Shown here piece after piece: positions 28,059 to 36,660 of a stretch of 64,000 bases of DNA. The translations under genes and the position numbers were made by a program. The notes under the pieces were generated by a model, which saw nothing but the letters and a program-made list of their open reading frames with translations, did not search any database and was not told the DNA's origin. Source of the stretch: Janthinobacterium sp. 64 (GTDB taxonomy: Bacteria > Pseudomonadota > Gammaproteobacteria > Burkholderiales > Burkholderiaceae_D). Every line of letters begins with the position of its first letter. Within the stretch, counting starts at the first letter, position 1. The DNA is taken from assembly GCF_002813325.1 (NCBI RefSeq), contig NZ_PHUG01000001.1, positions 5,704,001 through 5,768,000 on the forward strand, given 5' to 3'.

Positions 28059-29885
28059 ATGAATGACATGACCGAGCAAAAAGCCGCCGCCGCAGTGGCC
28101 ACCGCAGCCGCCCCTAGCGGCCCGCAAAAGATGACGCCTTCCGAAGCGTTCGTGGAAACCCTGGCCGCCAATGGCGTGACCGACATGTTCGGCATTATGG
28201 GCTCGGCCTTCATGGACCCGATGGATATCTTCGCCCCCGCCGGCATCCGGCTGATCCCCGTCGTGCACGAGCAGGGCGCCGGCCACATGGCTGACGGCTA
28301 TGCCCGCGTTTCGGGCCGCCATGGCGTCGTCATCGGCCAGAATGGCCCCGGCATCAGCAATTGCGTCACGGCCATTGCCGCCGCCTACTGGGCGCACACG
28401 CCCGTCGTGATCATCACGCCGGAGACGGGCACGATGAGCATGGGCCTGGGCGGCTTCCAGGAAGCGAACCAGTTGCCGATGTTCGAGGAATTTACGAAAT
28501 ATCAAGGTCACGTCACCAATCCCGCCCGCATGGCGGAATTCACGGGCCGCTGCTTTGACCGCGCCATGTCGGAAATGGGTCCGACGCAATTGAACATCCC
28601 GCGCGACTATTTTTATGGCGAAATCAAGGCGGAAATCCCCAAGCCGAACCGCCTGGACCGTGGCGCCGGCGGCGAGCAAAGCCTCAATGACGCGGCCGAA
28701 CTGCTGGCGAAAGCCAAGTTCCCCGTCATCATCTCGGGCGGCGGCGTCGTCATGGGCGAAGCGATCGAGGAATGCAAGGCCCTGGCCGAGCGCCTCGGTG
28801 CGCCCGTGGTGAACAGCTATCTGCACAACGACTCGTTTCCCGCCAGCCACCCGCTGTGGTGCGGCCCGCTCGGCTACCAGGGTTCGAAAGCTGCCATGAA
28901 ACTGATCGCCCAGGCCGACGTCGTCGTCGCGCTCGGCTCGCGTCTGGGACCGTTCGGCACCTTGCCGCAGCACGGCATGGATTACTGGCCGAAGAATGCG
29001 AAGATCATCCAGATCGACGCGGACAACAAGATGCTGGGCCTGGTGAAAAAGATTTCGGTGGGCATCTGCGGCGACGCCAAGGCGGCCGCCAAAGCCATCC
29101 TGGCACGCCTGGACGGCAAGACGCTCGATTGCGACGCGACGCGCGACGAGCGCTTTGCCACCGTGCAAGCAGAAAAAGCCGCGTGGGAAAACGAACTGGA
29201 CAACTGGACGCACGAAAAAGATGCGTACAGCCTGGACATGATCGAAGAGCAAAAGAAAGAGCCGGGCAATTATCTGCACCCGCGCCAGGTCTTGCGCGAG
29301 CTGGAAAAAGCCATGCCGGAAGATGTGATGGTGTCGACCGACATCGGCAACATCAACTCGGTGGCCAATAGCTATCTGCGCTTCGACAAGCCGCGCAGCT
29401 TCTTTGCGGCGATGAGCTTTGGTAACTGCGGCTATGCGTTCCCGACCATCATCGGCGCCAAGGTGGCCGCACCGCACCGTCCAGCCGTGTCGTATGCGGG
29501 CGACGGCGCCTGGGGCATGAGCCTGATGGAAACGATGACCTGCGTGCGCCACAACATTCCCGTCACGGCCGTGGTGTTCCACAACCGCCAGTGGGGCGCG
29601 GAAAAGAAAAACCAGGTCGATTTCTACAACCGCCGCTTCGTGGCCGGTGAGCTCGACAACCAGAGCTTTGCCGAGATTGCGCGGGCCATGGGCGCCGAAG
29701 GCATCACGGTCGACAAGCTGGAAGATGTGGGTCCGGCCTTGAAGAAAGCGATCGACATGCAAATGAATGAAGGCAAGACGACCATCATTGAAATCATGTG
29801 CACACGCGAATTGGGCGACCCGTTCCGCCGCGATGCGTTGAGCAAGCCTGTGCGGCATCTGGACAAATATAAAGATTACGTTTGA
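28059..29885 (+). CDS. xsc: Sulfoacetaldehyde acetyltransferase, copy 2
   Basis: 608-residue paralogue of the enzyme at 18107. Apart from the first 20 residues, only about ten substitutions are visible, mostly conservative (for example HVTH to HVTN, E to D, S to A), and all ThDP and active-site motifs are kept. Third-base differences are scattered throughout, so the copies diverged slightly or were homogenised by gene conversion. The ATG at 28059 follows CAGGAGACACCC; the upstream frame to 27978 covers the operator and is rejected. It is followed by tauX and tauY, whereas copy 1 is followed by pta and tauE. Confidence 0.95.
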   Translation: MNDMTEQKAAAAVATAAAPSGPQKMTPSEAFVETLAANGVTDMFGIMGSAFMDPMDIFAPAGIRLIPVVHEQGAGHMADGYARVSGRHGVVIGQNGPGISNCVTAIAAAYWAHTPVVIITPETGTMSMGLGGFQEANQLPMFEEFTKYQGHVTNPARMAEFTGRCFDRAMSEMGPTQLNIPRDYFYGEIKAEIPKPNRLDRGAGGEQSLNDAAELLAKAKFPVIISGGGVVMGEAIEECKALAERLGAPVVNSYLHNDSFPASHPLWCGPLGYQGSKAAMKLIAQADVVVALGSRLGPFGTLPQHGMDYWPKNAKIIQIDADNKMLGLVKKISVGICGDAKAAAKAILARLDGKTLDCDATRDERFATVQAEKAAWENELDNWTHEKDAYSLDMIEEQKKEPGNYLHPRQVLRELEKAMPEDVMVSTDIGNINSVANSYLRFDKPRSFFAAMSFGNCGYAFPTIIGAKVAAPHRPAVSYAGDGAWGMSLMETMTCVRHNIPVTAVVFHNRQWGAEKKNQVDFYNRRFVAGELDNQSFAEIARAMGAEGITVDKLEDVGPALKKAIDMQMNEGKTTIIEIMCTRELGDPFRRDALSKPVRHLDKYKDYV

Positions 29886-29910
29886 TTGCTTGAGCCAGCG
29901 GCCAAAAGCT

Positions 29911-29937
29911 GGGGTCAGACCCGGCGGGTCTGACCCC
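29911..29937. repeat. Dispersed 27-bp palindrome, copy 1
   Basis: GGGGTCAGACCC and GGGTCTGACCCC form a perfect 12-bp inverted repeat around GGC. Related copies are at 54921 and 57939, all in intergenic gaps right after genes. It may act as a REP-like element or a bidirectional terminator, but it lacks a T tract. Confidence 0.75.
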
Positions 29938-30021
29938 GGAATTTGCGACTGTGGTGTTGTGACCAAATTCTCACAGATTGTCACGAAAACATCATGATTT
30001 CATTAAAGAATACAAGGCGTC

Positions 30022-30094
30022 CCGTTTTTTGGATTATTTGATTTGACAAGGCCATGCTTAAGGCTTAAATTCAATAAAAGACAAAAAACGGAAC
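30022..30094 (+). promoter_or_regulatory. tauX promoter and putative IclR-type operator
   Basis: TTGACA (30043-30048), 17 bases, TAAATT (30066-30071). A perfect 10-bp inverted repeat brackets it: CCGTTTTTTG (30022-30031) and CAAAAAACGG (30082-30091), the latter continuing to CGGAAC. Spacing of the upstream box to the -10 (44 bases) equals that before xsc copy 1. Confidence 0.72.
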
Positions 30095-30127
30095 GTAGCG
30101 TATCAAAAACGATTTACGGAGACCACC

Positions 30128-30547
30128 ATGAACCACCCTGTACCGCACACCGACGCCGTCACCACCGCTGTCACTACTGATTTCCTGCAAGCGTTCGGCG
30201 ATGCCTGGAACCGCCACGATATCGATGCCCTGATGGCGGCCATGGCCGATGACTGCGAATTCCACGCCGTGGCCGGCCCTGACTTGCTGGGCAAGAGTTT
30301 TATTGGCCGCGACGCCGTGCGCGCCGGCTTTGAGCTGGCCTGGCAAACCTTTCCCGACGCCGCCTGGCTCAATCCCGAACACTTCGTCAGCGGCGAGCGC
30401 GGCGTGACGGAGTCGACCTTTGCCGGCACCAAGGCGGACGGCACGCGCATCGAGGCGCGCATGGTCGACATCTTCACTTTCCGCGACGGCAAGATCGCCG
30501 TGAAGAACGCCTTCCGCAAGGATCGCCCACCGGTCGTCAAAGCTTAA
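30128..30547 (+). CDS. tauX: SnoaL-like/NTF2-fold protein, probable taurine dehydrogenase small subunit
   Basis: 139-residue NTF2-like protein (FLQAFGDAWNRHDIDALMAAMADDCEFHA, then a cone-shaped beta sheet ending MVDIFTFRDGKIAVKNAFRKDRPP). Size and position directly before the TauY-like flavoprotein fit TauX, the small subunit of cytochrome c-linked taurine dehydrogenase. The fold is clear; the specific role rests on gene order. It has its own promoter with the shared operator and lies 26 bases before tauY. Confidence 0.72.
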   Translation: MNHPVPHTDAVTTAVTTDFLQAFGDAWNRHDIDALMAAMADDCEFHAVAGPDLLGKSFIGRDAVRAGFELAWQTFPDAAWLNPEHFVSGERGVTESTFAGTKADGTRIEARMVDIFTFRDGKIAVKNAFRKDRPPVVKA

Positions 30548-30572
30548 GCCAGCACGTTCACCAGGAATGATC

Positions 30573-32015
30573 ATGAACAAACCTGTCGACACCCCATCTG
30601 ACGTACTGGGCAGCAACAGCACCGCCGCCCGCACGCCCTACGATCCCGCCTTCGATCCGCTGGTGGCCCAGCGCCCCGGCCACGGCAACGCCTACGCGCC
30701 CACCTACTGGATCGGCACGGCCGGCGAGCCGCCCGCCGACGACGGCCCCATCACGCATGACATCGACGTTGACGTGGCCATCATCGGCTCGGGTTTTACC
30801 GGTCTCTCCTGCGCCATCTTCCTGGCCCAGAAACACGGCATCAAGGCCACCGTGCTGGAAGCGAACCGTGTCAGCTGGGGCTGCAGCACGCGCAACGGCG
30901 GCCAGGCGCAATGCACGACGGGCCGCCTGAAGCGCTCGCAGTGGATAGACCGCTATGGGCTGGACACGGCCCTGAAACTGCACACGGAAGTGTGCGACGC
31001 GATGGAAACGTTCAAGAAGATCACGGCTGACATCGATTGCGACCCGCAGCCGGGCGGCCACCTGTACATCGCCCACAAGGCGAAAGCCATGCCCGCGCTG
31101 GAAAAAGAAGCCAAGATCATGCGCGAGATATTCAAGTACGACGCGCGCATCCTCGACGCCGATACCGTCAAGCGCGAGTATGTGGACGACAAGGAAGCGG
31201 CCGGCGCGCTGCACGAGCCTGAAGGCATCGGCATCCACGCGGGCAAGCTGGCCTTCGGCTACCTGCGCAAGGCGCGCGCGCTGGGCGCCAAGGTGCACCC
31301 GTCGAGCCCCGTGATGGGCTGGGAAACGCGCAATGGCGTGCATTATCTGCAAACACCAGGCGGCGTGGTGCGCGCCCGCTCCGTGGCCGTGGCCACGGGC
31401 GGCTACACCTCGCCCCATTTGCATCCGCAAGTCAAAAACCGCTTGCTGCCGATTTTGTCGAACTCGCTCGTCACGCGCCCGCTGACCCCGGCGGAAATCG
31501 CGGCGTGCAATTTCCGCACCCACCAGGTGATCACCGATACGCGCATCCTGCGCCACTACTACCGCTTGATGCCGGACAACCGCGTGCAGATCGGCAGCCG
31601 CAGCGCCATCACGGGCGCCGACGCGCCGGACGAGAAATACAAACAGTTTTTGATCAACGATCTGCACCGCAAGTTCCCCGCGCTGACCGGTATCGCCATC
31701 GATTATTCGTGGTGGGGCTGGGTCGACGTCAGCCACGACATGATGCCGCGCATCGTGCAACCGGACCCGAAGCAATCGATCTTCTATTCGCTCGGTTACG
31801 GCGGCAACGGCGTCATGTATTCGGCGCAGGCGGGCCGGCGCATGGCCGAGCGCATCGCGGGCAAGGCCAGCGACACGGGCTTGCCGATCTTCAATTCGAA
31901 ACTGCCGTATCCCAACATGATGGAACTGGTCGAGTCGCAAGCGTTCGCCCCGTTCCGCCGCCTGGGCCAGCGCTTCCTGTACCGCTGGTATCACTTGAAG
32001 GATGAAGTTTTCTAA
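30573..32015 (+). CDS. tauY: Taurine dehydrogenase large subunit (FAD-dependent, DadA-like)
   Basis: 480-residue FAD enzyme. The dinucleotide loop GSGFTG is at 72-77 (VAIIGSGFTGLSCA), followed by a DAO-family domain with SWGCSTRNGGQAQ (FAD contacts), AVATGGYTSPHL and the C-terminal YSLGYGGNGVMYSAQAGRRMAE. It oxidatively deaminates taurine to sulfoacetaldehyde, feeding Xsc. The family alone includes other amine oxidases, but xsc, tauX and tauABC next to it make taurine the likely substrate. The ATG at 30573 has CCAGGA in place; an ATG two codons earlier overlaps that site. Confidence 0.85.
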   Translation: MNKPVDTPSDVLGSNSTAARTPYDPAFDPLVAQRPGHGNAYAPTYWIGTAGEPPADDGPITHDIDVDVAIIGSGFTGLSCAIFLAQKHGIKATVLEANRVSWGCSTRNGGQAQCTTGRLKRSQWIDRYGLDTALKLHTEVCDAMETFKKITADIDCDPQPGGHLYIAHKAKAMPALEKEAKIMREIFKYDARILDADTVKREYVDDKEAAGALHEPEGIGIHAGKLAFGYLRKARALGAKVHPSSPVMGWETRNGVHYLQTPGGVVRARSVAVATGGYTSPHLHPQVKNRLLPILSNSLVTRPLTPAEIAACNFRTHQVITDTRILRHYYRLMPDNRVQIGSRSAITGADAPDEKYKQFLINDLHRKFPALTGIAIDYSWWGWVDVSHDMMPRIVQPDPKQSIFYSLGYGGNGVMYSAQAGRRMAERIAGKASDTGLPIFNSKLPYPNMMELVESQAFAPFRRLGQRFLYRWYHLKDEVF

Positions 32016-32111
32016 AAGCAGCACTGCAGTTCAAGTCGTCGCATGAGCTGGCATAGACCGGCCAGCGGCGCTGCCCGCACGTTCACACATAACAATAACT
32101 TGGAGTGAGAC

Positions 32112-33173
32112 ATGAACACATACACGAGCAAAACCCCGAGCAAAACGGTTTTTTCAACGATGCGCCGCGCCGTCCTCGGCACCCTGGCGCTGGGCGTCGC
32201 CCTGGCTTCCAGCGGTACCGCCTTTGCGCAAAGCAAGGAAGTGACGATTGCCTACCAGGAAATCAACGGTCCCTTCCTCGTGGCGATTGCCAGCGGCGAA
32301 GTGGAAAAAACCACGGGCTATAAAATCAACTGGCGCAAGTTCGATTCGGGCGCCAAGGTAGCCACCGGCATGGCGTCCGGCGACGTGCAGATCGGCGTCA
32401 TCGGTTCGAGTCCCCTGACGGCGGCCGTCAGCCGCGGTGTCGATCTGCAGCTGTTCTGGATTATCGACGACATCAACGAAGCCGAAGCGATGGTGGCCCG
32501 CAATGGCGCCGGCATCAGCAAGCCGACCGACTTGCGCGGCAAGAAGATCGCCGTGCCTTTCGTTTCCACCACACACTTTCACACCATGTTCGCGCTGGAA
32601 ACGTGGGGCATCAAGCCCACGGAAGTGAAATTGCTCAACATGCAGCCGAACCAGATCGCCGCCGCCTGGGAACGCGGCGACATCGATGCCGCCTTCGTGT
32701 GGGATCCGGCCTTGAGCAAACTCAAGCAAAACGGCAAGGTGCTCGTCACGTCCGGCGAGCTGAGCAAGAAGGGCAAGGCCACGTTTGACGGCATGGCCGT
32801 CGAGCGCGCCTGGGGCGAAGCGAACGCGGACTTCATGGCCAAGTTCGTCAAGGTGATGGCCGCCGCCGATGCCGACTACCGCGCCAATCCGAAGGCGTGG
32901 ACCATCGATTCCCCGCAAGTCAAAGCCAACGTCAAGCATTCGGGCGCGGCCGCCAAGGACGTGGCCGCCTCCGTGGCCCTGTACGCCTATCCATCGCTGC
33001 AGGAGCAGGCGTCGCCGGCCTGGCTCGGCGGTGGCGCGAAGGGCGGCGTGGCGCAAGCCTTGCTGGCTACGGCGCAATTTTTGAAGGGCGAAGGCAAGAT
33101 CGACACCCTGGCAACAGATTACGCCAAGTATGTGACACCCAGGTATGCACAGGCCGCCGGCCTGCTGAAGTAA
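32112..33173 (+). CDS. tauA: Taurine ABC transporter, periplasmic binding protein
   Basis: 353-residue solute-binding protein. A long signal peptide (about 1-40, ending SSGTAFAQS) precedes the SsuA/TauA-type fold: EVTIAYQEINGPFLVAIASG, the GSSPLTAAVSRGVDLQLFWI segment and AAWERGDIDAAFVWDPALSKL, all characteristic of TauA. It delivers taurine to TauBC. CTTGGAGTG precedes the ATG. First gene of tauABC, about 95 bases after tauY. Confidence 0.92.
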   Translation: MNTYTSKTPSKTVFSTMRRAVLGTLALGVALASSGTAFAQSKEVTIAYQEINGPFLVAIASGEVEKTTGYKINWRKFDSGAKVATGMASGDVQIGVIGSSPLTAAVSRGVDLQLFWIIDDINEAEAMVARNGAGISKPTDLRGKKIAVPFVSTTHFHTMFALETWGIKPTEVKLLNMQPNQIAAAWERGDIDAAFVWDPALSKLKQNGKVLVTSGELSKKGKATFDGMAVERAWGEANADFMAKFVKVMAAADADYRANPKAWTIDSPQVKANVKHSGAAAKDVAASVALYAYPSLQEQASPAWLGGGAKGGVAQALLATAQFLKGEGKIDTLATDYAKYVTPRYAQAAGLLK

Positions 33174-33254
33174 ACGTTGTGCGATGGCGCGCCTGCGGGC
33201 GCGCTGACTGAACAGAATGCGTTGAACTGAAGTGACTACACCTATGCGGGGCAC

Positions 33255-34073
33255 ATGATGGAAAATCTCTACGTCAAGGATGTCAGCGTGATTTATCCGG
33301 GCAAGACGGCCGGTGAACGCGTACATGCCTTAAATAATATCAATCTCACCATCAATAGCGGCGACTTCGTCGTCGCGCTCGGTGCCTCGGGTTGCGGCAA
33401 GACAACCTTGCTGAGCCTGATGGCGGGCTTTATCGCCCCCTCCAAGGGCGAAATCATGCTCGGGGACAATAAAGTCGAAGGGCCGGGCGCCGACCGTGGC
33501 GTCGTGTTCCAGAAACATGCCTTGCTGCCATGGCTGAACGTGATGGAAAACGTGGAATTCGGCCTCAAGCTGCAAGGCGTGGCGAAAGCCGTGCGGCGCG
33601 AACAGGCGGCGAAAAACCTGGCGCTGGTCGGTTTGAAGGACTTTCACGACAATATGATTTATCAGTTGTCGGGCGGCATGCAACAGCGCGTGGGCATCGC
33701 CCGCGCCCTGACCAGCAATCCCGCCATGCTGCTGATGGATGAACCGATGGCGGCGCTCGACGCGCTGACGCGCGAAACCATCCAGGAATTGCTGCTCGAT
33801 ATCTGGGCCAAGTCCAGTACCATGTTTTTCTTCATTACCCACAGCGTCGACGAGGCGCTGTTCCTGGCGAACCGGCTGATCGTCATGTCGCCCCGTCCGG
33901 GCCGCATCACGCATACCTATGAACTCGATTTCAACAAGCGCTTTCTCGAATGCCGCGATGCGCGCGCCGTGAAATCGAGCCCGGACTTCATCGCCATGCG
34001 CGAAACAGTGCTCAACATCATTTATGGCGACGAGCGCGCAGTCAACAAAGAGCTGGAGGTGTCCCATGCATAG
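33255..34073 (+). CDS. tauB: Taurine ABC transporter, ATP-binding protein
   Basis: 272-residue ABC ATPase with Walker [10 protein letters not shown] (43-51, K49), signature [15 protein letters not shown], Walker [13 protein letters not shown], and the H-loop His in [10 protein letters not shown]. It energises taurine import with TauA and TauC. Start is ATG 33255 or the adjacent ATG 33258. Its last eight bases overlap tauC. Confidence 0.92.
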   Translation: MMENLYVKDVSVIYPGKTAGERVHALNNINLTINSGDFVVALGASGCGKTTLLSLMAGFIAPSKGEIMLGDNKVEGPGADRGVVFQKHALLPWLNVMENVEFGLKLQGVAKAVRREQAAKNLALVGLKDFHDNMIYQLSGGMQQRVGIARALTSNPAMLLMDEPMAALDALTRETIQELLLDIWAKSSTMFFFITHSVDEALFLANRLIVMSPRPGRITHTYELDFNKRFLECRDARAVKSSPDFIAMRETVLNIIYGDERAVNKELEVSHA

Positions 34074-34947
34074 CCCATCCGTCGTGGGATTTCCTCCCAC
34101 CACCGCCAAGCGCGCCGGCTTTTTTGGCCGCCTGTTCGCTCCCCGCTGCGCCATGCCCGGCGAAGCGTTCGGCGCGCCGGGGCAGGGCAATTCCAGCCGC
34201 ATCGCCAGCGTCACCGTCATCGCCGTGCTGTTGCTGTGGTTTGGCGTGACGGCCAGCGGCATGGTGAAACCCTTGTTTTTACCTTCGCCGCAAGCCGTGT
34301 ACGAGAAATTCATCATGGCGGCCACCACCGGCTTCGGCGGCGCCACTTTGTGGGAACACACAGTCGCCAGTCTGGTGCGTGTGTTCGGCGCCTTCGGCCT
34401 GGCTTGCCTGTTCGCCATTCCCATCGGCGTGATGATGGGCGTCAACCGCGTGGCACGCGGCATCTTCGATCCCTTGATCGAGTTCTACCGCCCGCTGCCG
34501 CCGCTCGCTTACTTGCCACTGGTTATCATCTGGTTCGGCATCGGCGAGTTTTCGAAGGTCTACCTGATCTTCCTGGCCATCTTCGCGCCGATGGCGATCG
34601 CCGCCCGCGCCGGCGTCAGCTCCGTGTCGCTGGAGCAAATCCACGCGGCGTACTCGATGGGCGCCACGCGTTTCCAGGTCATCGTGCACGTGATTTTGCG
34701 CGCCGCGATACCGGAAATTCTCACCGGCATGCGCATCGGCATCGGCGTGGGCTGGACCACCCTGGTGGCGGGCGAGATGGTGGCAGCCACGCGCGGCCTC
34801 GGCTATATGGTGCTGAGCGCCTCCGAGTTCCTGGCCAGCGATGTGGTGATCATGGGCATTATCGTGATCGGTTTCTTTGCTTTCCTGTTTGATTTGATGA
34901 TGCGCTACCTCGAACGTACCCTCGTGCCATGGAAGGGCAAGGTGTAA
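34066..34947 (+). CDS. tauC: Taurine ABC transporter, permease
   Basis: 293-residue inner-membrane permease of the BPD/SsuC-TauC family with about six membrane segments and the EAA-loop region [35 protein letters not shown], which contacts TauB. GCTGGAGGTG supports the ATG at 34066, which overlaps the tauB end by eight bases. The N-terminus (about 45 residues) is cytoplasmic and Pro/Gly-rich. Confidence 0.91.
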   Translation: MHSPSVVGFPPTTAKRAGFFGRLFAPRCAMPGEAFGAPGQGNSSRIASVTVIAVLLLWFGVTASGMVKPLFLPSPQAVYEKFIMAATTGFGGATLWEHTVASLVRVFGAFGLACLFAIPIGVMMGVNRVARGIFDPLIEFYRPLPPLAYLPLVIIWFGIGEFSKVYLIFLAIFAPMAIAARAGVSSVSLEQIHAAYSMGATRFQVIVHVILRAAIPEILTGMRIGIGVGWTTLVAGEMVAATRGLGYMVLSASEFLASDVVIMGIIVIGFFAFLFDLMMRYLERTLVPWKGKV

Positions 34948-34956
34948 GACGTTCCC

Positions 34957-35003
34957 GGGAGTGGCGCGCACGCCACAAGTGTTGCCGCCGCTCCCTTTTT
35001 TTT
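34957..35003 (+). terminator. Rho-independent terminator of tauABC
   Basis: GGGAGTGGCG (34957-34966) pairs with CGCCGCTCCC (34986-34995; one G-T), followed by eight T. It lies 9 bases after tauC. The remaining bases to the permease gene hold its leader and an AG-rich ribosome site (CTAGGAGACAAAA). Confidence 0.85.
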
Positions 35004-35226
35004 AGCAACCCTCACCGTACGTAACCTCCAGCGCGCTTGCCCCTTGGCTGCCGCGCCGGGCCGCTGCATTTCCAGATTGACTTATGGAATGCGGCCAACC
35101 AGACTGATTCACACGATGTATCGATGCTGCTTGACGGTGTTGCCCAAATAAAACAAAGCCGCGCGGCAAGAACAAGCCGCAGCAGGCCAGGGCGCACCGA
35201 GCTTCAGATATTACTAGGAGACAAAA

Positions 35227-36660
35227 ATGATTAGCGACAACCACAACACCACGGGCTTGCAGCATTCGCTCAAGCAACGCCACATGAGCATGATCGCCAT
35301 CGGCGGCGTGATCGGCGCCGGCCTCTTTGTCGGCAGCGGCGTGATCGCCAAGGCCGCCGGCCCGGCCGCCATCCTTTCCTTCCTGCTCACGGGCGGCCTG
35401 GTCGTCCTGATCATGCGCATGCTGGGCGAGCTGGCTTCGTCCCTGCCCGTGGTCGGCTCCTTTTACGAATATGCGCGCCTGGCCTTCGACGACAAGCCGA
35501 AGGTCTCGAAATTCCTCGGCTTCATGAGCGGCTGGATGTACTGGTATTTCTGGGTCGTCGTCGTGGCGCTGGAAGCCATCGCCGGCGCCAAGCTCGTCAA
35601 CTTCTGGCTGCCCGACGTGCCATCGTGGGCTATCAGCCTGGTGCTGCTTGTCTCGATGACGGTGCTCAATCTGTTCTCCGTGAAAGCGTTTGGCGAATTC
35701 GAATTCTGGTTCGCCTCGATCAAGGTCGTTGCCATCATCGTCTTCCTGTTCGTCGGCGCCCTGTTCATCACGGGCAGCTTGCCCAACAGCATCCCAAGCC
35801 TGGGCTTTTTGACCAGCAACGGCGGCTTCATGCCCCATGGCTGGGGACCGGTGCTCAGTGGCGCCGTCGCCGCCACCGCCTTTTATTCGGGCGCCGAAAT
35901 CGTCACCATCGCCGCCGCCGAAACGTCGGACCCGGCCAAGGCCATCGCCCGCGCCACCAATTCCGTCATCACGCGCGTGCTGATGTTCTATGTGGGGTCC
36001 ATGTTCGTCGTCGTCTGCATCGTGCCCTGGGATTCGCCGGCCATCGCCACGCCCTTCGTCAGCGCCCTGAAAGTCATGAATATCCCGTACGCGGCCCACA
36101 TCATGAACGCCATCATTCTGACGGCCGTGCTGTCGGCCCTGAATTCGAGCTTGTACGCCTCCTCGCGCATGATCTTTGCGCTGACGCGCCGCGGCGATGC
36201 GCCGACCGGCCTGGTGAAATTGAGCAAGAACGGCGTGCCGATCCGCGCCATCCTGTTCAGCACCTTGTTCGCCTACTTTGCCATTGCCGTGTCGTATGTG
36301 TCGGCCGACCTCGTGTTCCCCTTCATCGTCAATTCCTACGGCATCCTGATCCTGTTCGTCTACCTGCTCATTGCGATATCTCAATTGCGTTTGCGCCGCC
36401 GCCTGGAACGCGAATGCCCCGAACGCATCAAGGTGCGCATGTGGCTGTTCCCCTACCTGACGTATTTCACCATCATCGCCATGCTGGTGATCCTCGGCGC
36501 CATGAGCGTGTCGTCCGATACGGAACAGCGCGTGTCGTTCTGGTTCGGCCTGCTGAGCGTGGTCATCATGAGCGTCATGTACTACATCAAGAAACTCGTC
36601 AATGACGACCGCAACGGCGGTGAAGCGGCCGACACCAAAGTGGAGCTCAAGCATGTCTGA
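35227..36660 (+). CDS. APC-family amino-acid permease (GabP/AnsP-like)
   Basis: 477-residue secondary transporter with about 12 membrane segments. It starts with the AAT-family pattern LKQRHMSMIAIGGVIGAGLFVGSG and has the MRMLGELASSLPVVGSFYEYA and RGDAPTGLVKLSKNGVPIRAI segments. It should import an amino acid or amine by proton symport; substrate is not readable. It overlaps the sulfite dehydrogenase gene by eight bases, which ties it to this block: candidates are taurine itself, beta-alanine or an amino donor such as alanine. Confidence 0.85.
   Translation: MISDNHNTTGLQHSLKQRHMSMIAIGGVIGAGLFVGSGVIAKAAGPAAILSFLLTGGLVVLIMRMLGELASSLPVVGSFYEYARLAFDDKPKVSKFLGFMSGWMYWYFWVVVVALEAIAGAKLVNFWLPDVPSWAISLVLLVSMTVLNLFSVKAFGEFEFWFASIKVVAIIVFLFVGALFITGSLPNSIPSLGFLTSNGGFMPHGWGPVLSGAVAATAFYSGAEIVTIAAAETSDPAKAIARATNSVITRVLMFYVGSMFVVVCIVPWDSPAIATPFVSALKVMNIPYAAHIMNAIILTAVLSALNSSLYASSRMIFALTRRGDAPTGLVKLSKNGVPIRAILFSTLFAYFAIAVSYVSADLVFPFIVNSYGILILFVYLLIAISQLRLRRRLERECPERIKVRMWLFPYLTYFTIIAMLVILGAMSVSSDTEQRVSFWFGLLSVVIMSVMYYIKKLVNDDRNGGEAADTKVELKHV

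Noticed and set aside
29911..29937. 27-bp palindrome as a plain rho-independent terminator
   Set aside because: The arms are perfect but no T tract follows, and the same element with shared flanks occurs elsewhere, which fits a dispersed repeat better.
27873..29984. Upstream extension of the iclR frame, antisense to xsc copy 2
   Set aside because: The true IclR N-terminus starts at 27872. The extension exists because xsc leaves that frame free of stops; a similar antisense frame covers xsc copy 1.
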